From the NCBI GenBank assembly GCA_964519835.1, contig CAZFLD010000008.1, forward strand, positions 1-64,000: a DNA stretch of 64,000 nt, given 5' to 3'. The notes under the pieces were generated by a model. That model had not been told where the DNA came from. It saw only the letters and a program-made list of their open reading frames with translations, and ran no database searches. How positions within the stretch are numbered: the stretch's first letter is position 1; each line of letters opens with the position of its first letter. The translations under genes and the position numbers were made by a program. This document shows, piece by piece, positions 60,261 through 64,000 of the stretch. Source of the DNA: CAZFLD01 sp964519835. GTDB taxonomy: Bacteria > Spirochaetota > Spirochaetia > DSM-27196 > CAZFLD01.

Positions 60261-63200
60261 TTGAGGCGACTAATTGCGTTAGTTCTATTGTGTATACCGG
60301 TTTTCTCCGGCATCTCCCAAGAAAACCCGACACCGGAGATCACCGTATCACCGGCACCGGGAGTATATCGGTCCAACGTCCGCCTCGAAATGTCCTACGA
60401 CGATCCTTCGGTCTTGTTGGTTTTCTCGTTTCCGCGTTCTCTCGACGGAACCAGGCGGCAGTTTGAGTTTCCGCTCCGCCTGTCGGCACTTCCCGGCGAG
60501 GAGCGGATTTACGACATTCGCATAGAAGCCGTACGCGACGGCATTGTTGTCGCCGAGAGGAACGTCACCTACCGAGTTGACAAAGACGCGCCTGTAGCGC
60601 CTGAACCGACTCTTGCACCGGGTGTGTATACATCGAACCGTGTGCTGGCCTTTGAGGTCGAGTCCGACGCCGAGGTAGCTTACACCCTCTCAGACCCGGT
60701 CACGTCGACAACCGGGCGATGGGACGGTTTTGGCCTGTCGCTTACCGCCGAGAGCGGCGAACGCCGAGACTACCTCGTGGAGACCTACGCCGTAGACGCC
60801 GCCGGCAACCAGTCGATGATGGTCACACGACGGTTTTCCATCGACCGAAGCGGCGAGAGCGTCCAGGCCCGGCGTTTCGAGATCAGAAGCCCCGCACCCG
60901 GAGATTTTGCGAATCAACAGACCCTCCATATCGAGGTTTCGGGAGCGGAGTGGGTCCGGTATGCCTTCAACGACACGGACCCGGTCACAAACGGCGCGCC
61001 GTACACAGGTCCGGTGCGGATCGAAGGCGAGGGTCAAATACTTGTGCGAGTGGCCGCATCGTTTGATCCCGAGGAAGACCCGCAATACCGCGAGGTGCTG
61101 TTTTCCCAAGCCGCCGCCGAAGGGCAGTTGACGACTAGAGATCCCCTTACCGGTGTAGTAGTGGTAACCCCGCCTGAGGGATCACCGATCAGATACACGA
61201 CCGAGGAACGCACGCCGACGGATTCGGACCCGCTGTTGACAACCCAACTGAGCCTCGAGCCTCCCCGCGGCAGCATTCGGTATTTACCGTTTCGCTGGAT
61301 CGACCCCTCCGCCGCTGAGAACCGAGAGTTTCGCCGGTTTTTTGTGCTCGACGGCAGGGTGCCTGCTGAGCCGGCGGTTACGCCGCTCTCACCGCTCCCG
61401 TTGCGCGCAAACGTGGAGTTTGTGATCCGTGCGAGCGACGGCGCGGCCACGTATTACAGCATCGACGGTTCAGAACCGGATATTCTATCGCCACGGTATA
61501 ACGGCGGCGTCTTATCTCTGGAGCTGCCCGAAGGGTCCGGAACCCTCGTCTTTAACGCTCGATCTCGATTTCCCAACGGGAACTGGGGGCCAACAACCAG
61601 GGCCGAGTTCGCCTTCGACACTATTCCGCCGGATGTACCGGAAGTTCAGGTGGTTCGCGAGTCACCGGCGGGCTCGGTCGAGATTGAGCTCTCCGGTTCC
61701 GGCGACGACGTGTTTGTCTACTCAATCGCCGTGGGAGACGATAGGCCGCCGCCACCGGATTCCAACTCGTCTCAAATCCAGTCGCCCTTTTTGCTTACCG
61801 GTCCGTACGGCTACAGCAATCGTTTTTCATTACGGTTTGCAGCCCGGGATACGGCCGGAAACGTTTCCGACGCCACCGAGCCTTATACCTTTCTTATCGA
61901 CAAGGCGGCTCCGCCGGCACCACAGATCACTCAGAAATCAATCACCGAGGGTGATTCGTTAGAAACGCCGGAACGTCGCCGTGGGGAACCGATCGTCGTT
62001 GTCGTTTCAGGAAGCGGGAGGCTCTTCTACCGTGTCCAGCCGGTAGGCGTCGAATCACAGGAGTTTAGGCCCTACGAGGAGCAGATCCGCCTCGAAGGAC
62101 AAGAGCGCGTCCGGAGGGAATATGTACTCGAGGCCTACGCCGAGGACGAGTTCGGGAATCGAAGCAGCACCGTTTTAGTCTCGGACCTCGTCGTGGATAG
62201 GCGGGTACCCAGTCTACCGGAAATCGAAGGGGTGCAACACGGGGACTTGTTGTCTACGGATGTGGTTGAGATTCGGTTTCCCGGTCGCCAACCGGAGCTG
62301 CGCATTCGTTACGAGCAGAGCACAACGGGAGAGGCACCGGAGCCGGGCCCGGAGTCTCCGGTAGTAGGCGACGGGCTTGTTTTGGAGATACCAATCGATG
62401 AGGAAGTGGAGTTTTCGCTTGCCTTTAGACCCGAATTCGCCGACGGGGGCTTGCCCGGAGTGGTAACAAGAGTTGCGTTTCGCGTAGACCGGAAGGCGCC
62501 GGCGGTGCCGTCCCTCGAAGGGATTTCAGACGGCGACGTTTTCGGCCGCAATGTTTCGGTAGCCGTATCGTCGACGCGGCCCGGCGAGCAGGTGTTTGTC
62601 CTTCTCCTGCCGGAAGAAGAGGCAGACGAAGTCGACGTATTTGCGGAGGGGTTTGTCTACACCTCGCCGCTACAAGCAGAAACCAAGGAAGGCACGGAAC
62701 AGAGCTACGCAGTCTACCTAGCGGCTCGTGATACGGCCGGGAACGAGACAACACGTGATAGACCGATTCGGTTTGTCGTTGACCGGCTGGCACCGCCTCC
62801 TCCCGAGCTTACCGCCTACCAGGGCAGTCCGGCCGCGCAGAACCCGGACACAATCGCGCCCCCCGGCCCCATCAACACGGGAGCTATTGTCGAGATCATC
62901 GCTGAGACCGATCAGATTCTCTACGCGCTCACCAACGACGGAAGCATTCCTCGGGATCCCAAGCGAGAATACACAAGTCGCCTGTCGCTTCCGGGACGGA
63001 GGAATCAGGAGACCGAATACAACTTGATTGCCGTTGCGGTGGACGACGCGGGCAACCAAAGCAGACCGGCGGGACCGTTGACAATCCTCATTGACAGGGC
63101 ACCGCCTCGACCACCCGACGCGCCAAGCATCCGGTACACCGACAATCGCGTCCGTGACTCCGGGACCATCGCCTGGCGGAGCAATCCCGACTACGACCTC

Positions 63201-64000
63201 TACTACCGCATCGACGGCGAGGAGTTTGAGCGCTATGAAGAGCCCGTCGAATGGAGCTTCGACGCCGACGATAGAGATTTCGAGATCGAATACTACTCGG
63301 CGGACCGCGCCGGTAACACAAGCGAAACCTACCTCTACGAGCTGACCGCGCCGGAACAGGTTCCCGAGCCTGTTCTGATGGACTTAGTGGACGGCGGGCT
63401 TTACAACGGGGAGGTAGCCGTCCGGAATGAGACGCCCGGCGACCTTATCGTCCGGTACGAGCTTGCCACCGGCGATTCCGCTCCGAGTGACGTAACGCGG
63501 TTTTCACCGATCCTAGGCCCCGTTACACGATTTGAGGCCAATCCGGGCGAGACACTCCGCTACCGGCTTGCAACCCGGTCCTTCGCCCGGGACGGATCGG
63601 CCTCACAACTGGTCACGCGAGATTTCGCCATCGACAGAAGTCCACCGACGCCACCGACGCTCACCGGGGCCGAGGACCGCGGTTTTTACCAGGAGGACGT
63701 GACCATAACACTTCAGGCGCCGGACGGAGACATATACGTGTCGGTTCGCAGACGGGACGTCGCGGCCGGTAATGGTACAGAGCCGAGTTTCGAAAAGTAT
63801 AACGGACCCATCACACTTCGCTCCGAGGCGGGCACCTTTGCGTCATACGTCGTAGAGGCCTTTAGTCTCGATCAAGCCGGCAATCGCAGTCCGCAGAACG
63901 CCCAGTGGGAAGTCTTTATCGATCGCGAAATCATCTACGTCTCCCCGGACGGCAATGACAACGCGCCGGGCACAAGGGTCGCGCCAATTGCGGGGATAAG
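60261..64000 (+). CDS. Giant exported protein of repeated Ig-like modules leading into a beta-helix (runs off the window)
   Basis: An open frame from TTG at 60261 continues without stop to the window end, over 1,240 residues. The N-terminus is a signal peptide (LIALVLLCIPVFSGIS). It is then built of about twelve modules of 80-110 residues. Borders recur as a strand, then D+xxPPxxP, as in VDKDAPVAPEP, DTIPPDVPEV, DRKAPAVPSL, DRLAPPPPEL and DRSPPTPPTL; most modules also show an AxDxAGN turn (AVDAAGNQS, ARDTAGNVS, SLDQAGNRS). They resemble chitobiase/hexosaminidase C-terminal and other Ig-like modules. From about residue 1,224 the sequence IYVSPDGNDNAPGTRVAPI opens a right-handed beta-helix domain of the DUF1565 kind. 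It is probably a cell-surface or secreted protein; the ligand is unknown. Confidence 0.82.
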   Translation, partial: MRRLIALVLLCIPVFSGISQENPTPEITVSPAPGVYRSNVRLEMSYDDPSVLLVFSFPRSLDGTRRQFEFPLRLSALPGEERIYDIRIEAVRDGIVVAERNVTYRVDKDAPVAPEPTLAPGVYTSNRVLAFEVESDAEVAYTLSDPVTSTTGRWDGFGLSLTAESGERRDYLVETYAVDAAGNQSMMVTRRFSIDRSGESVQARRFEIRSPAPGDFANQQTLHIEVSGAEWVRYAFNDTDPVTNGAPYTGPVRIEGEGQILVRVAASFDPEEDPQYREVLFSQAAAEGQLTTRDPLTGVVVVTPPEGSPIRYTTEERTPTDSDPLLTTQLSLEPPRGSIRYLPFRWIDPSAAENREFRRFFVLDGRVPAEPAVTPLSPLPLRANVEFVIRASDGAATYYSIDGSEPDILSPRYNGGVLSLELPEGSGTLVFNARSRFPNGNWGPTTRAEFAFDTIPPDVPEVQVVRESPAGSVEIELSGSGDDVFVYSIAVGDDRPPPPDSNSSQIQSPFLLTGPYGYSNRFSLRFAARDTAGNVSDATEPYTFLIDKAAPPAPQITQKSITEGDSLETPERRRGEPIVVVVSGSGRLFYRVQPVGVESQEFRPYEEQIRLEGQERVRREYVLEAYAEDEFGNRSSTVLVSDLVVDRRVPSLPEIEGVQHGDLLSTDVVEIRFPGRQPELRIRYEQSTTGEAPEPGPESPVVGDGLVLEIPIDEEVEFSLAFRPEFADGGLPGVVTRVAFRVDRKAPAVPSLEGISDGDVFGRNVSVAVSSTRPGEQVFVLLLPEEEADEVDVFAEGFVYTSPLQAETKEGTEQSYAVYLAARDTAGNETTRDRPIRFVVDRLAPPPPELTAYQGSPAAQNPDTIAPPGPINTGAIVEIIAETDQILYALTNDGSIPRDPKREYTSRLSLPGRRNQETEYNLIAVAVDDAGNQSRPAGPLTILIDRAPPRPPDAPSIRYTDNRVRDSGTIAWRSNPDYDLYYRIDGEEFERYEEPVEWSFDADDRDFEIEYYSADRAGNTSETYLYELTAPEQVPEPVLMDLVDGGLYNGEVAVRNETPGDLIVRYELATGDSAPSDVTRFSPILGPVTRFEANPGETLRYRLATRSFARDGSASQLVTRDFAIDRSPPTPPTLTGAEDRGFYQEDVTITLQAPDGDIYVSVRRRDVAAGNGTEPSFEKYNGPITLRSEAGTFASYVVEAFSLDQAGNRSPQNAQWEVFIDREIIYVSPDGNDNAPGTRVAPIAGI

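Overview
The window reads as core chromosome of a free-living, GC-rich spirochaete. The diagnostic pieces are a flaA gene for the flagellar filament sheath followed by cheA-cheW-cheX-cheY, with a CheW fused to a CheR-like domain; a V-type ATPase operon in the order E-DUF2764-A-B-D-I-K with no C, F or G gene; and an LptD-like outer-membrane protein among many exported lipoproteins and TPR proteins. A phytoene synthase/polyprenyl synthase pair suggests carotenoids. Two runs of N (10 and 100 bases) show that this is a draft scaffold.

Layout. 1-1.8 kb: the tail of an unknown gene, an N-acetylmuramoyl-L-alanine amidase and a GerMN protein. 1.8-8 kb: flaA behind a perfect-consensus promoter, then cheA, cheW-cheR-like, cheX, cheY and a tRNA-Val that abuts the cheY stop. 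8.5-15 kb (minus strand): ilvB-ilvN-leuC-leuD-ilvD for branched-chain amino acids, interrupted by both assembly gaps. 15.4-18 kb: carotenoid precursor genes and a HAD phosphatase. 18-20.5 kb: pdxS-pdxT (minus strand) beside the PLP-homeostasis gene yggS. 20.5-28 kb: rluD-like, a degenerate metallo-beta-lactamase-fold protein and a pentapeptide-repeat protein (minus strand), then a tightly coupled zinc-ribbon-murI-rsgA-mutS2 run. 28-30 kb: two lipoproteins and a conserved unknown. 30-37.5 kb: V-ATPase. 37.6-49 kb: a TPR protein, uvrA, lptD-like, phoH-ybeY-corC and a large TPR lipoprotein-like gene. 49-53 kb: gap-pgk-tpiA-secG. 53-60 kb: J-domain protein, SurA-like chaperone, nusB, TPR membrane protein, map, htrA and a phosphoribosyltransferase. 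60.3 kb to the end: one very large exported protein built of about twelve Ig-like modules, entering a beta-helix domain and running off the window.

Together these cover motility control, envelope building, ion transport (the K subunit keeps the Na+-type ligand set), triose-phosphate glycolysis and repair. Genes in operons are often joined by a GTGA start/stop overlap. I see no phage, IS element, CRISPR array or defence island. The less ordinary items are the SAP-like motif at the N-terminus of the LptD-like protein, the CheW-CheR-like fusion with altered CheR motifs, the degenerate MBL-fold protein, the probable non-ATG start of phoH, two apparently leaderless genes, and the giant modular protein at the right edge.
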